A stretch of DNA of 64,000 bases, taken from NCBI GenBank assembly GCA_963665085.2, contig CAXXXS010000001.1, positions 2,790,001 through 2,854,000 of the forward strand, in the 5' to 3' direction. Below, piece after piece: positions 17,356-27,338 of this stretch; position 1 is the stretch's first letter, and each line of letters opens with the position of its first letter. This DNA comes from G963665085 sp963665085 (GTDB taxonomy: Bacteria; Bacteroidota; Bacteroidia; Bacteroidales; JAAAOM01). The notes below the pieces were generated by a model that saw nothing but the letters and a program-made list of their open reading frames with translations, was not told the DNA's origin and ran no database searches. The translations under genes and the position numbers were made by a program.

Positions 17356-18372
17356 TTAAAATTTAATCCTTGCCGAAGGAATAATATTTAAAGGGGCAAA
17401 CTCTTTGTTTTTAAGTTTGTAATATCCTGTAATTGCTATCATGGCAGCATTGTCTGTCGAAAATTTAATTGGAGGAATATAAACATTCCAATTTCTTTTT
17501 TCTCCTTCATTTAACATAGCATTACGAAGTCCAGAGTTTGCAGAAACACCTCCTGCAATGGCAATTTCATTTATTTTATATTTTTTTGATGCAAGTATTA
17601 ACTTATCAAGAAGAATTTCAATTATCGTTTTTTGCAATGATGCACATAAGTCGGCTTTGTTTTCTTCAATAAAATTAGGATTCGTTTTTATGCTATCTCT
17701 TAAAAAATATAGAAAAGAGGTTTTTAATCCACTAAAACTATAATCGAAATTACTGATCCGGGGTTTTGAAAAAATGAACCTTGCATTTCCTTCTTGAGCT
17801 AATTTGTCAACAACAGGTCCTCCAGGGTAGGGTAAATTCATTACTTTTGCACATTTATCAAAAGCTTCTCCTGCTGCGTCATCAATAGTTTGACCGATGA
17901 TTTCCATTTCTAAGTAATCCTTGACCAGGACGATTTGTGAATGTCCTCCAGAAACCAATAAACATAAAAATGGGAGTTTTGGGGATCCTTTTTCAATGGT
18001 AGGATCAATGATGAAATTAGATAGCACGTGGGCCTGTAAATGGTTTACTTCGATTAATGGTCGATCCAGGGCTAGAGAAAACCCTTTGGCAAAAGAAGTC
18101 CCAACAAGAAGGGAACCAAGTAATCCCGGGCCTCTGGTGAATGCAATGGCATCAATATCATTTTTTGATATACCTGAATCTTTAATAGCTTTTTCTACAA
18201 CCGGAATTATGTTTTGTTGATGGGCTCTTGAAGCTAACTCTGGTACTACTCCTCCGTATTCTTTATGTACATTTTGACTAGCAATTACATTTGATAACAG
18301 TACTTTATCCTGAATGATTGCTGCTGATGTATCATCACAAGACGACTCAATTCCTAAAATTGTAATACACAT
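17356..18372 (-). CDS. tsaD: tRNA N6-adenosine threonylcarbamoyltransferase TsaD
   Basis: This enzyme transfers the threonylcarbamoyl group to A37 of tRNAs that read ANN codons, acting with TsaB and TsaE. The 338-residue product has the ASKHA fold and family landmarks: GIESSCDDTS at the N-terminus, SRAHQQNIIPV, the metal-binding histidine pair in VNHLQAHVLS, LVSGGHSQIVLV, and GGVSANSGLR near residue 280 with a final DNAAMIAITGY. It is full length. It is divergent from tamB across a 122-base gap, an arrangement recurrent in Bacteroidota. Confidence 0.97.
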   Translation of the reverse strand: MCITILGIESSCDDTSAAIIQDKVLLSNVIASQNVHKEYGGVVPELASRAHQQNIIPVVEKAIKDSGISKNDIDAIAFTRGPGLLGSLLVGTSFAKGFSLALDRPLIEVNHLQAHVLSNFIIDPTIEKGSPKLPFLCLLVSGGHSQIVLVKDYLEMEIIGQTIDDAAGEAFDKCAKVMNLPYPGGPVVDKLAQEGNARFIFSKPRISNFDYSFSGLKTSFLYFLRDSIKTNPNFIEENKADLCASLQKTIIEILLDKLILASKKYKINEIAIAGGVSANSGLRNAMLNEGEKRNWNVYIPPIKFSTDNAAMIAITGYYKLKNKEFAPLNIIPSARIKF

Positions 18373-18411
18373 ATGTTACCTTTTGAAAATTAGACTATTT
18401 TTGTTTTTTTA

Positions 18412-18419
18412 CAAAGTTA
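18412..18419 (-). promoter_or_regulatory. candidate -7 element for tsaD
   Basis: On the minus strand this reads TAACTTTG, a perfect TAnnTTTG, 40 bases upstream of the tsaD start in the tsaD/tamB gap. I do not see a TTTG at proper spacing, so only the -7 half is supported. Confidence 0.3.
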
Positions 18420-18494
18420 TGCCAGTAAATACTGATTTTGAATTATTTTACAAAATTGGTTTAATTTTTGATTATTTGAAGTAAAAACAATCTT

Positions 18495-21400
18495 TTGAAG
18501 CGGAAAAAATTATATAAACTTATCATTTTTATATTCCTGGGCATAATGGCTTTACCTGCATTAGGATATTTTTTGTTGAAAACACCAAAGCTTCAAAACC
18601 TACTCGTACAAAAGTTAACTACCGAATTATCAGAGTCGTTGCAGACAAAGATTAGTTTTGAGCATGCAAATATAGGCCTGTTTAATAAGTTAGTTTTAGA
18701 TAATTTTTATGTCGAAGATTTTAAGAAGGACACACTGCTTTTTACCGAAAAATTAACTGTCGGAATAAAAAGGTTTAATCAAAAAGAGAGAATATTAGAT
18801 ATTCAAAGGATAAAACTTAAAAATTCTAAGATTAATTTTAGGATGTACGATGATGAATTAAATTTAAAATTTATTATTGATGAGATTAAAAAGAATAGCA
18901 AAAGGAAATCAAAAAAAGAACGATTAGATATTACTATCAATAATATTACAATTGAAGACTCTTATTTTATTCTTCAGGAGGAGGGGTCATCTCAAGTAAC
19001 AGGAAGAATTAATTTCACTGATTTATCGGTAGGTGATTTAAACCTGGATATAAGCAAATTGAAAATAGATGATGGAGATGTAAGTTTTGATATAGAGTCT
19101 TTATCATTTAAAGAGAAAACAGGGCTTACTCTCGAAGAGTTAACTGCGCAGATGAACATTGGCAGTGATCATATGAATTTTGAAGAATTAGCTTTTGAAA
19201 CAAGCAAATCAGAGCTAAGAGAAGGCTTTGTCCGTTTTTCTTTTGAGACATTTAAAGATTTTGTAATAGATAGCCTTTATGATAAGGTTAATCTTAATAT
19301 AAAATTGGTTGATGCCAATTTAAATTCAAATGATATAGCATATTTCTCACGAAGTTTTCGATCGCTTAATGAGCAAATTGTGTTTTTTGGTGAACTTAGC
19401 GGACGGTTAGGAAACCTAAAAGGGAAAGATATAATATTGCGCGTAGGCGATGATTCTTATATTGCTACAAATTTTAGTATTAACGGATTGCCTGATTTTA
19501 AAACAGCATTTATTCACTTAAATGTAGATAATTTACTGACTACGCCTAATGCAGTCGAAAAGATTGCTTCAAATTTATCAAGGCATGACATACAACCATT
19601 TGCAAAAACAATTGAGGAGCTAGGTAGAATAAAATTTAAAGGAAGCTTTACCGGATTTGTTGAAGACTTTGTTACCTATGGGACTTTTAATACAGAATTA
19701 GGAACAATAAAAACAGATTTGTTATTTCGTCCTCTTGGAAACCGTTTTGTTGAGTACAGTGGAAAATTGTCTACGAATGAGTTTATAATTGGAAAGGTTA
19801 TACCAAATAATAAAGGCTTAGTTGGGGCAATTACTATTGATGGCGATATCAAAGGAAAGAGTGGGCCGGGAAATAAAATTGATGCGACATTGAATACAAT
19901 GATTGCTAAACTTGAATTAAATAATTATTCTTACAAAAACATAAAAGTAGTTGGGAATTGGAGTGATACATATTTTAATGGAGATATAAATGTTAACGAT
20001 CCGAATTTAGAGATGGATTTCTCCGGTAAAGTTGATTATGGAAAAGAACTCTCAAACTTTAATTTTCGTGCTACTGTTACAGAAGCAAATTTATTCGCTT
20101 TAAATATTGATAAAAAAGATTCAGCTTCATTTGCCTCTTTTATTGTAAATGCAAATGGGACGGGAAAAAATCTGGATGAATTTAATGGGAAAATAGAACT
20201 TATCCAGTCTTATTTTGAGAAAACCAACAAACAGATACAATTGTATGATGTGAGTTTTGTTTCAGAAAACACATTGGATTCAAGTAAAATATCATTAAGA
20301 TCTGATTTTGTTGACGCAAGTCTTATTGGAAAATATAAGTTTAAACAACTGAAAGAATCAATAAAACAACTTATTAATTTTTATCTGCCTTCAACATTTT
20401 CAGATATTGACACAAAGAATATTCTAAATGAAAATAATTTTCATTGCGAAGGAGTATTTAAAAATACCAGTGCATTTACAAATTTTTTTATTCCGGAATT
20501 ATCTCTTGGAGATAATACAACGTTTAACCTGAAATTTTATCCCGGCGATAGTATTTTTGTTCTCAATGCTTTTTCTTCTTTCCTTTCATATAAAGATTAT
20601 TTGCTTGAGAATATTACAATAAATAGTTACTCTGAGGATAATAAGATTAGAATTGAATCAGGAAGCAAAGAATTAAGGTTGAATAATGTCATATTTGAGA
20701 ATTTTACAATGCTTATGGATGCTCAAAATGATTCACTGTCATTTACTTCAAGGTGGCATAACTGGGATGAAAAGCTTTATAAAGGAACATTGAGTGCACA
20801 TTGTAATGTTTACAAACCAGAGAATAAGATCAATCCTGTGTTTCGAATAGAAATACCAAAAACAGAGGTAGTAATGGGGGATTCTATTTGGACTATTAAT
20901 GAAGGTATCGTATATGTAGATTCAAGTTTTATAAATGTTAATAATGCCGGATTTTCCAGAAAAGAACAAAAGTTTGCCGTAAGTGGTGATATTTCAAAAG
21001 ATCCAAAAAGTAAATTAGAACTTTCTTTTGCAAATTTTAATATGGGTAATTTTAATATCTTGTCGAAGGGGCAAAATTTAAAGCTTGAAGGTATTCTGGA
21101 TGGAACAGGAGAGATATTTGATGTTTATGAAAATTTTTCGTTTGATTCAAAATTGTTTGTTAAAGAATTAGGAATAAACTCCGAATTAGTTGGCAATACA
21201 GAATTTATAGCAAATTATAAACAGCAACGTAAAGTAATTGAAGTATTAGCTGACTCTAAACGCGGAAAATTAAAAACAATTAATATAGAAGGAGAATACT
21301 ATCCATCAAATAAGATTATCAATTTTAATATTGGTATGAATAAACTGAAACTGGAACTATTTTCTCCATATGTAGAAGGGGTGTTTTCTGACTTAAGCGG

Positions 21401-22979
21401 GTTAGCTTCCGGGGATCTTAAGTTAAGAGGAAAGTTAAGGGAACCAGTAATGAATGGGGAGATTGAATTAGATAAAGCCTCTTTTATTGTTAATTATATA
21501 AATACAAGGTATAATTTTTCCGATGATGTAAAAATAGAACGAAATAACATTCTTTTTAATGATATAAATATTTTTGATTTAAACAGTAGTACAGCTGTAT
21601 TAAATGGCAGTATAAATAGTCGTTATCTTAAGGATTTTGATTTTGATCTTGATGTTGCGATAAGTAATTTTCAATGTCTAAACAACGATTATAGTATTAG
21701 CCCTAATTTCTATGGAGAAGCTTTTGCAACAGGAAATGTAAAGATTGTGGGTAATCACAGAGATTTGACTTTTAATGTAAATGCAACAACAAATCAAAAC
21801 ACAAATGTTTTTATTCCTTTTGAATCAGATGACGTTGTAACTACTTATGATTTTGTCGAGTTTGTTGATAATACAATAGAAGTTGCTCCAGAAGAACAGG
21901 AAGAAAGAGAAACTGCCGCATCTGAATCTGGTATAAATTTAAATCTGGATTTAGAAGTAACACCGGGAGCAGAGGTCCAGTTAATATTTGACTCAAAAAT
22001 GGGTAATATTATCAGAGGTAGAGGATATGGAGACTTAAAGATTACATACGATAAATATCAAAACCTAAGTATGTATGGAGATTATAATATTACTGAAGGA
22101 GATTACCTGTTTACATTACAGAATATTATAAATAAGAAATTTCGGATTGAAGAAGGAGGATATGTTAGTTGGAATGGAGATCCTGCTGATGCGAATATTA
22201 ATCTAAAAGCAGTATATACTACAAAGACCAGTTTAAGCAGTTTATATCCGGATGGATATTTGACTTCTGTTACTCAAAGTTCAGGAACATCAAGTAATTA
22301 TAATAAGCGTGTGCCTGTTGAATGTCAGTTGTTTTTAACAGATAAGTTAGAGAATCCAAGCATTGATTTTGGTATTTATCTTCCAACAGCTGATGCTGAT
22401 GCAAAAAGGTGGCTTGAAGATGCTATTAATACCAAAGATGAGTTAAGTAAACAGTTTCTTTCATTATTGGTAATTAACTCATTTATGGCTGCTCAAAACA
22501 ATGTGCAATCTGCTGAAGCACAGACAAGTGGAGCAGGTGCAATTGGAGTTACAACAAGTGAGTTACTTTCAAATCAGGTTAGTAACTGGTTATCTCAATT
22601 TAGTAATGATTTTGATGTTGGTGTAAATTACAGGCCAGATGATGGTATCAGTAGTGAGGAATTAGAGTTAGCACTTTCAACAAAAATATTAAACGACAGG
22701 GTTAACATTAGTGGAAACCTTGAAGTTGGAGGTCAATATAAAACAACAGGTGAACAACAAAATACAAATAAAATCGTTGGAGACTTTGACGTTGATGTGA
22801 AAATTAGTAAAAGCGGAAAATTAAGAGTTAAGGCATATAACAAGGCGAATGATAATTTATTCTTTGATTCTGAGTATACACAGGGTATTGGTGTCTTTTA
22901 CAGAGAAGAATTTGATTCCTTTGAAGAATTATTTGAAAAGTATCTGGCAAAATTAAGTTCAAAAGAAAAAATAAATTGA
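18495..22979 (+). CDS. tamB: translocation and assembly module protein TamB
   Basis: This is a 1494-residue inner-membrane-anchored AsmA-like bridge protein that spans the periplasm and moves phospholipid to, or helps insert proteins into, the outer membrane. A basic N-terminus and one membrane segment (about 7-27) are followed by long repetitive beta-strand sequence forming the hydrophobic groove, and by the conserved TamB C-terminal domain (about 1130-1490) with GNIIRGRGYGDLKITYD and YNITEGDYLFTLQN. It starts at TTG 18495, since the next in-frame ATG (18546) would remove the basic residues ahead of the membrane segment. No TamA/BamA gene follows directly. Confidence 0.93.
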   Translation: MKRKKLYKLIIFIFLGIMALPALGYFLLKTPKLQNLLVQKLTTELSESLQTKISFEHANIGLFNKLVLDNFYVEDFKKDTLLFTEKLTVGIKRFNQKERILDIQRIKLKNSKINFRMYDDELNLKFIIDEIKKNSKRKSKKERLDITINNITIEDSYFILQEEGSSQVTGRINFTDLSVGDLNLDISKLKIDDGDVSFDIESLSFKEKTGLTLEELTAQMNIGSDHMNFEELAFETSKSELREGFVRFSFETFKDFVIDSLYDKVNLNIKLVDANLNSNDIAYFSRSFRSLNEQIVFFGELSGRLGNLKGKDIILRVGDDSYIATNFSINGLPDFKTAFIHLNVDNLLTTPNAVEKIASNLSRHDIQPFAKTIEELGRIKFKGSFTGFVEDFVTYGTFNTELGTIKTDLLFRPLGNRFVEYSGKLSTNEFIIGKVIPNNKGLVGAITIDGDIKGKSGPGNKIDATLNTMIAKLELNNYSYKNIKVVGNWSDTYFNGDINVNDPNLEMDFSGKVDYGKELSNFNFRATVTEANLFALNIDKKDSASFASFIVNANGTGKNLDEFNGKIELIQSYFEKTNKQIQLYDVSFVSENTLDSSKISLRSDFVDASLIGKYKFKQLKESIKQLINFYLPSTFSDIDTKNILNENNFHCEGVFKNTSAFTNFFIPELSLGDNTTFNLKFYPGDSIFVLNAFSSFLSYKDYLLENITINSYSEDNKIRIESGSKELRLNNVIFENFTMLMDAQNDSLSFTSRWHNWDEKLYKGTLSAHCNVYKPENKINPVFRIEIPKTEVVMGDSIWTINEGIVYVDSSFINVNNAGFSRKEQKFAVSGDISKDPKSKLELSFANFNMGNFNILSKGQNLKLEGILDGTGEIFDVYENFSFDSKLFVKELGINSELVGNTEFIANYKQQRKVIEVLADSKRGKLKTINIEGEYYPSNKIINFNIGMNKLKLELFSPYVEGVFSDLSGLASGDLKLRGKLREPVMNGEIELDKASFIVNYINTRYNFSDDVKIERNNILFNDINIFDLNSSTAVLNGSINSRYLKDFDFDLDVAISNFQCLNNDYSISPNFYGEAFATGNVKIVGNHRDLTFNVNATTNQNTNVFIPFESDDVVTTYDFVEFVDNTIEVAPEEQEERETAASESGINLNLDLEVTPGAEVQLIFDSKMGNIIRGRGYGDLKITYDKYQNLSMYGDYNITEGDYLFTLQNIINKKFRIEEGGYVSWNGDPADANINLKAVYTTKTSLSSLYPDGYLTSVTQSSGTSSNYNKRVPVECQLFLTDKLENPSIDFGIYLPTADADAKRWLEDAINTKDELSKQFLSLLVINSFMAAQNNVQSAEAQTSGAGAIGVTTSELLSNQVSNWLSQFSNDFDVGVNYRPDDGISSEELELALSTKILNDRVNISGNLEVGGQYKTTGEQQNTNKIVGDFDVDVKISKSGKLRVKAYNKANDNLFFDSEYTQGIGVFYREEFDSFEELFEKYLAKLSSKEKIN

Positions 22980-23081
22980 ATTATTTCTAGTTTTATACTA
23001 TTCTATTTTTCATAAATTAGAGGTTCGTTAAATGACCAAATAAAATAAAAGAAATAACGTTATTAAAAACAAAAATAGATT

Positions 23082-23768
23082 ATGTTAACATTATTGCAGG
23101 TAAATATAGCTGACACATCTGCCGTTGCCGAGGAAGCGGGTGAGGTTACATTAAGTATCGTTGAATTAGCTTTAAAAGGCGGGTGGATGATGGTTCCCAT
23201 CATTTTATTATCCATTGTAGCGGTTTATATTTTTTTTAATAGATTCTCTGCTATTCGGAAAGCTTCAAAAGAAGATCAATTGTTTATGAATCGTATTAAG
23301 GATTATATCCATGAAGGAAAAATAGAATCGGCGCAAGCGCTTTGTCAAAGTACAGATACTCCCGAGGCAAAAATGATAGAGAAAGGGATCCAACGTATTG
23401 GCCGTCCATTAAATGATGTAAATGCAGCAATAGAAAATGTTGGAAAACTTGAGATATATAAACTGGAAAAAGGTTTGGCTTTATTGGCTACGGTAGCTGG
23501 TGGTGCTCCAATGCTTGGTTTCTTAGGTACAGTAATGGGTATGATTAGAGCATTTTATGATATGTCAATGGCTGGAAATAATATTGATGTTGGCCTGCTT
23601 TCAAATGGTATTTATACTGCCATGGTGACTACTGTTGCTGGTTTAATTGTTGGTGTAATTGCTTATTTTGCCTACAATATTTTAGTGGCAAATATGGAGA
23701 AAGTAGTTAATAAACTGGAAGTTCATACTTCTGATTTTATGGACTTATTAAATGAACCTGCTAGTTAA
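23082..23768 (+). CDS. exbB: ExbB/TolQ-type proton channel subunit
   Basis: The 228-residue product has three membrane segments (about 33-50, 130-155, 170-200) and the family core GGAPMLGFLGTVMGMIRAF and TAMVTTVAGLIVGVIAYFAYN, where conserved Thr and Gly residues line the proton path. It is the stator of a proton-driven machine that energises TonB-dependent outer-membrane transport, or Tol/gliding functions in some relatives. It begins a tight operon with exbD (10 bases later) and a TonB-like gene. The adjacent TonB favours the ExbB name over TolQ. Confidence 0.9.
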   Translation: MLTLLQVNIADTSAVAEEAGEVTLSIVELALKGGWMMVPIILLSIVAVYIFFNRFSAIRKASKEDQLFMNRIKDYIHEGKIESAQALCQSTDTPEAKMIEKGIQRIGRPLNDVNAAIENVGKLEIYKLEKGLALLATVAGGAPMLGFLGTVMGMIRAFYDMSMAGNNIDVGLLSNGIYTAMVTTVAGLIVGVIAYFAYNILVANMEKVVNKLEVHTSDFMDLLNEPAS

Positions 23769-23778
23769 TTATTAAGTT

Positions 23779-24174
23779 ATGGCATTACGATCATCAAATA
23801 AGGTAGATATTTCATTCAGCATGTCATCAATGACAGATATAGTTTTTTTGTTGTTGATATTTTTTATGCTGACATCAACACTTGTTGCTCCCAATGCATT
23901 AAAGTTATTACTTCCACAGAGTAATAGCCAAACAGCTGCAAAACCAATAACAACCGTTTCTATTACCAGTAATTTTGAATATTATATAGAAAGGGATCGT
24001 GTTAGTTTTGAAGACCTTGAGCCTCTTCTGAAAGCCAAGATGCAAAATGAAAGAGAACCAACTGTTTCACTACACGTAGATAAAAGTGTTCCTGTTGAGG
24101 AAGTAGTTAAGGTGATGAATATCGCTAAAGATAATGGGTATAAACTAATTTTGGCAACAAGTCCGGTACGATAA
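23779..24174 (+). CDS. exbD: ExbD/TolR-type proton channel subunit
   Basis: The 131-residue product has one N-terminal membrane segment (about 18-38) that includes the proton-carrying aspartate in MSSMTDIVFLLLIFFML (Asp at about 19), and a periplasmic domain ending in VVKVMNIAKDNGYKLILAT. This is the usual size for the family. Its stop overlaps the start of the TonB-like gene by one base (ATAATG), so translation is coupled. Confidence 0.92.
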   Translation: MALRSSNKVDISFSMSSMTDIVFLLLIFFMLTSTLVAPNALKLLLPQSNSQTAAKPITTVSITSNFEYYIERDRVSFEDLEPLLKAKMQNEREPTVSLHVDKSVPVEEVVKVMNIAKDNGYKLILATSPVR

Positions 24175-24983
24175 TGGAATTCAAAAGAGAAGGCATAATA
24201 GGTACTACTGTTTTTCATGTAATTTTATTACTTGCATTTATCTATTTTGGTTTTTCTACACCTCTTCCTTTACCAGGAGAAGAGGGGATTTTAATCAATT
24301 TCGGGGATTCTCCTAATGGATTAGGTGCTGTTGAACCGCGTCAAAATACAAGAATCGAGAAAAAGGTTGAATCTCCACCGGCACGTCAGGCAGAAAGTGC
24401 TAATAAGCCAGAAGTTTTAACACAGGATTTTGAAGAAGCCCCTTCTTTAAATGTTACTAAAAAAGCTGCTGAAAAGACAGAAAAGAAAAAAGAAGATGTT
24501 GCTGAAAAGACTCAACCGACAAAAGTTGAGGAAACCCCAAAGGAAGAACCCCAAAGAGAAGTAAATGCAAAAGCTTTGTTTAAGGGTAAGAGTACAACTT
24601 CAAGTTCGAGTGAAAGTGAAGGAAGAACTTATCAAGGTGGAAACCAGGGGAGTGAGACAGGCGATCCGGATTCACAAAACAGGACTTTAGGCCAGAGTCT
24701 TGGAGGTGATGGTATTTCTTATTCTTTATCTGGCCGGACACCTCAGAACCTACCTCAACCGAGCTACACACAACAGGTTGAAGGAAAAGTTGTTGTTGAA
24801 ATTACTGTTGATAGAAATGGTAATGTAGTTAATGCAGTTCCGGGAAAGAAAGGTTCTACCACAACAAACAGTTATTTGTTAAGTACGGCAAAAGCAGCTG
24901 CTTTACGAGCTAAGTTTGACGTAAAATCAAATGCCGCTGCTTTTCAAACAGGCACTATTACATATAGTTTTGTGCTGAACTAA
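24174..24983 (+). CDS. TonB-like energy transducer
   Basis: The 269-residue product has an N-terminal membrane anchor (about 10-27), a long low-complexity Lys/Glu/Pro linker (about 60-130), a Gly/Ser-rich stretch, and a C-terminal TonB domain (about 190-269) with VEGKVVVEITVDRNGNVVNAVPGKKGSTT. It should carry proton-motive energy from ExbB/ExbD to outer-membrane receptors. The C-terminal domain is the short form typical of Bacteroidota TonB-family and TolA-like proteins. It converges with the TSUP permease gene with 11 bases between the stops. Confidence 0.85.
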   Translation: MEFKREGIIGTTVFHVILLLAFIYFGFSTPLPLPGEEGILINFGDSPNGLGAVEPRQNTRIEKKVESPPARQAESANKPEVLTQDFEEAPSLNVTKKAAEKTEKKKEDVAEKTQPTKVEETPKEEPQREVNAKALFKGKSTTSSSSESEGRTYQGGNQGSETGDPDSQNRTLGQSLGGDGISYSLSGRTPQNLPQPSYTQQVEGKVVVEITVDRNGNVVNAVPGKKGSTTTNSYLLSTAKAAALRAKFDVKSNAAAFQTGTITYSFVLN

Positions 24984-24994
24984 GGGGTTAAATT

Positions 24995-25753
24995 CTAAAA
25001 GAATCCCAGTAATTTTATTGCTGAAACGAATAAGGCGACAATTAAAAACCACCTGATAAAAGTGGCCCCTTTTTTTACAGCTATTTTAGATGCTACAAAT
25101 GCCCCGGTCATATTTCCAATTGCCAGAATAAATCCAAGAAGGTAATTAACCTGATGGTTCATTATAAAAATAAAAAGGGCTACTGGTGTATACAACAAAA
25201 TTAAAAAGAGTTTAAGTGCATTAGCTTTAATAAGATTAAATCCACTTCCTAATACTAACCCAGCCAAAAGAAAGAATCCAACACCAGCCTGTATAAATCC
25301 TCCATAGATACCAATAAAAAAGAAAATGATATATTGAAGATATTTTGGTAATGCTTTATTTTCTTCTCCTTCTAGCCATCGTTTGGGTTTAATAAAAATT
25401 AGTATTATCATAAAGATTAGCAGTCCGCCAATTACATTTTCAAAAATATCTTCTTTGATATCAACAGCAAGTTTTGCCCCTATTACCGAACCAATTATTG
25501 CAAAAATGCTGATGACAGACCCGTCACGAAATTCGAATACTTTTTGTTTTTTAAAGCTACTTACGCCAATAATATTTTGAAGTAAAATTGCGATACGGTT
25601 TGTTCCGTTGGCAACATTAGGAGGGAGTCCCAGAAATATCAAAAAAGGGAGTGAAAGAAGTGATCCACTTCCTGCCAAAGTATTTATAAAGCCTGCAATA
25701 AAACCTGCTGCGATTAGTAATATAGCCTCTAGCCAGCTAAAAGTAATTTCCAT
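24995..25753 (-). CDS. TSUP (TauE/SafE, DUF81) family permease
   Basis: The 252-residue membrane protein has about eight predicted segments and the internal duplication of the family. The first half carries GFIAGFINTLAGSGSLLSLP and the second GIYGGFIQAGVGFFLLAGLV, both with the Gly-rich motif that forms the substrate path. TSUP proteins move sulfite, sulfoacetate, taurine or other organosulfonates; the substrate is not readable and no sulfur genes adjoin it. Transcription runs toward the tonB gene. Confidence 0.88.
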   Translation of the reverse strand: MEITFSWLEAILLIAAGFIAGFINTLAGSGSLLSLPFLIFLGLPPNVANGTNRIAILLQNIIGVSSFKKQKVFEFRDGSVISIFAIIGSVIGAKLAVDIKEDIFENVIGGLLIFMIILIFIKPKRWLEGEENKALPKYLQYIIFFFIGIYGGFIQAGVGFFLLAGLVLGSGFNLIKANALKLFLILLYTPVALFIFIMNHQVNYLLGFILAIGNMTGAFVASKIAVKKGATFIRWFLIVALFVSAIKLLGFF

Positions 25754-25810
25754 GATATCGGATAAAAGGAAGGTGTTTTATTATTTAAAAAAGGTGTCTT
25801 AAAAGTAACT

Positions 25811-25886
25811 CCGACAGATTTAACACTCTGTCGGGATTTACCAAACCTTTAGTTTATAACCTGTCAGAGTTCAAAGAACCTGACAG
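25811..25886. repeat. pair of small palindromic intergenic repeats
   Basis: Two hairpins lie together: CCGACAG (25811-25817) with CTGTCGG (25828-25834), and CTGTCAG (25861-25867) with CTGACAG (25880-25886). The core (CTGTC-G with CTGAC-G variants, joined to AACCTGTCAGAGTT-type flanks) looks like the short palindromic repeats scattered through intergenic DNA of many Bacteroidota. They fill the gap between glyA and the TSUP permease gene, and may serve as terminators. Confidence 0.6.
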
Positions 25887-25933
25887 AGTTAATCAAAACA
25901 AATTTTCTAGCTCTCTCTCTAGATTTTTTCTTT

Positions 25934-27214
25934 TTAATAAGCAAATAAAGGATAATCCTTCATTAAGCTGTTTACTTTTTCTTTTATAGCTTTAATCTTT
26001 GTGTCATCTTCGAAATTCATGATAACTTCATCGATAAGCTCTACAACAGTATCAATCGTGTCTTCTTTAACTCCTCGTGTTGTAATAGCAGAAGTACCAA
26101 CTCTAAATCCACTTGTTTGGAATGGAGAACGAGAATCAAAAGGGACCATGTTTTTGTTGATTGTAATATCAGCTTTGATTAACGTGTTTTCAACTTGTTT
26201 ACCAGTGATATCAGCAACTTTTGTCCTTAAATCAATTAACATGCTGTGGTTGTCTGTTCCACCGGAGATAACTTTGTAGCCTTTGTCGATAAATGCTGTT
26301 GCCATTCTTTTCGCATTTACAATAACCTGACCTATATATTCTTTGTAAGAGTCAGATAATGCTTCACCAAATGATACAGCTTTAGCAGCAATTACATGTT
26401 CTAGTGGTCCTCCCTGAATTCCTGGGAATACAGCAGAATCAATTAATTGAGACATTGTTTTTACAACGCCTTTTGGTGTTGTTAATCCCCATGGGTTTTC
26501 AAAATCTTCTCCTATCAAAATCATACCACCTCTTGGCCCACGTAAAGTTTTATGTGTTGTTGTTGTTACAACATGACAATGAGGAAATGGATGATTCAAA
26601 TAACCTGTAGCAATTAATCCAGCGGGGTGGGCAATATCTGCCATGAGTAATGCTCCAACTTTGTCTGCTATCTCACGCATACGTTTGAAATCCCAATCAC
26701 GGGAATAAGCAGAAGCCCCGGCAACAATTAATTTTGGTTTTTCTTTAATTGCCAGTTCTTCCATTGCATCATAGTCAACAGTTCCAGTTTCTTCCTTTAC
26801 TTTATATGCAACAGGATTATATAAAATACCTGAATAATTAACATGTGAACCATGAGTGAGGTGTCCTCCATGAGAAAGATCAAGACCAAGGAATGTGTCT
26901 CCTGGCTTGAGTATAGAAAGCATTACAGCAGCATTAGCCTGCGCGCCTGAATGAGGTTGGACATTTGCCCAGGAAGCATTAAATAGTTTTTTTGCCCTCT
27001 CGATTGCAATGTTTTCAACTTCGTCTACAACTTCACAACCACCATAGTATCTTTTCCCTGGAAGTCCTTCAGCATATTTGTTTGTTAAACAAGAACCCAT
27101 GGCTTCCATTACCTGGTTACTAACAAAGTTTTCTGATGCGATCAACTCAATACCATTTATCTGGCGTTGATTCTCTTTTTTTATTAGATCGAAGATCTGA
27201 CTGTCTTTATTCAT
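25934..27214 (-). CDS. glyA: serine hydroxymethyltransferase GlyA
   Basis: This PLP enzyme interconverts serine and glycine while loading one-carbon units on tetrahydrofolate. The 426-residue product is full length: the substrate-binding N-terminal motif IASENFVSNQVMEAMGS, NKYAEGLPGKRYYGG, HSGAQANAAV, DLSHGGHLTHG, the PLP lysine in TTTHKTLRGPRGG and the C-terminal NMVPFD-type and GFRVGTSAITTRG motifs are all visible. It stands alone, transcribed from a region that holds a TAAGTTTG -7-like element. Confidence 0.97.
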   Translation of the reverse strand: MNKDSQIFDLIKKENQRQINGIELIASENFVSNQVMEAMGSCLTNKYAEGLPGKRYYGGCEVVDEVENIAIERAKKLFNASWANVQPHSGAQANAAVMLSILKPGDTFLGLDLSHGGHLTHGSHVNYSGILYNPVAYKVKEETGTVDYDAMEELAIKEKPKLIVAGASAYSRDWDFKRMREIADKVGALLMADIAHPAGLIATGYLNHPFPHCHVVTTTTHKTLRGPRGGMILIGEDFENPWGLTTPKGVVKTMSQLIDSAVFPGIQGGPLEHVIAAKAVSFGEALSDSYKEYIGQVIVNAKRMATAFIDKGYKVISGGTDNHSMLIDLRTKVADITGKQVENTLIKADITINKNMVPFDSRSPFQTSGFRVGTSAITTRGVKEDTIDTVVELIDEVIMNFEDDTKIKAIKEKVNSLMKDYPLFAY

Positions 27215-27242
27215 GTCTTATATTCTTACTGTTTAGGAACTG

Positions 27243-27250
27243 CAAACTTA
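27243..27250 (-). promoter_or_regulatory. candidate -7 element for glyA
   Basis: On the minus strand this reads TAAGTTTG, a perfect TAnnTTTG, 29 bases upstream of the glyA ATG. No good -33 TTTG is evident. A small inverted repeat (CCTAAC 27270-27275 with GTTAGG 27291-27296) sits farther upstream and may end the ClC transcript. Confidence 0.3.
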
Positions 27251-27338
27251 AAGTAATTCATTGTATTCGCCTAACTATTTTTTTTAACAGGTTAGGTGTT
27301 CATTACGTCTATAAAAGATTGGGGTAATAGACTTAAAA

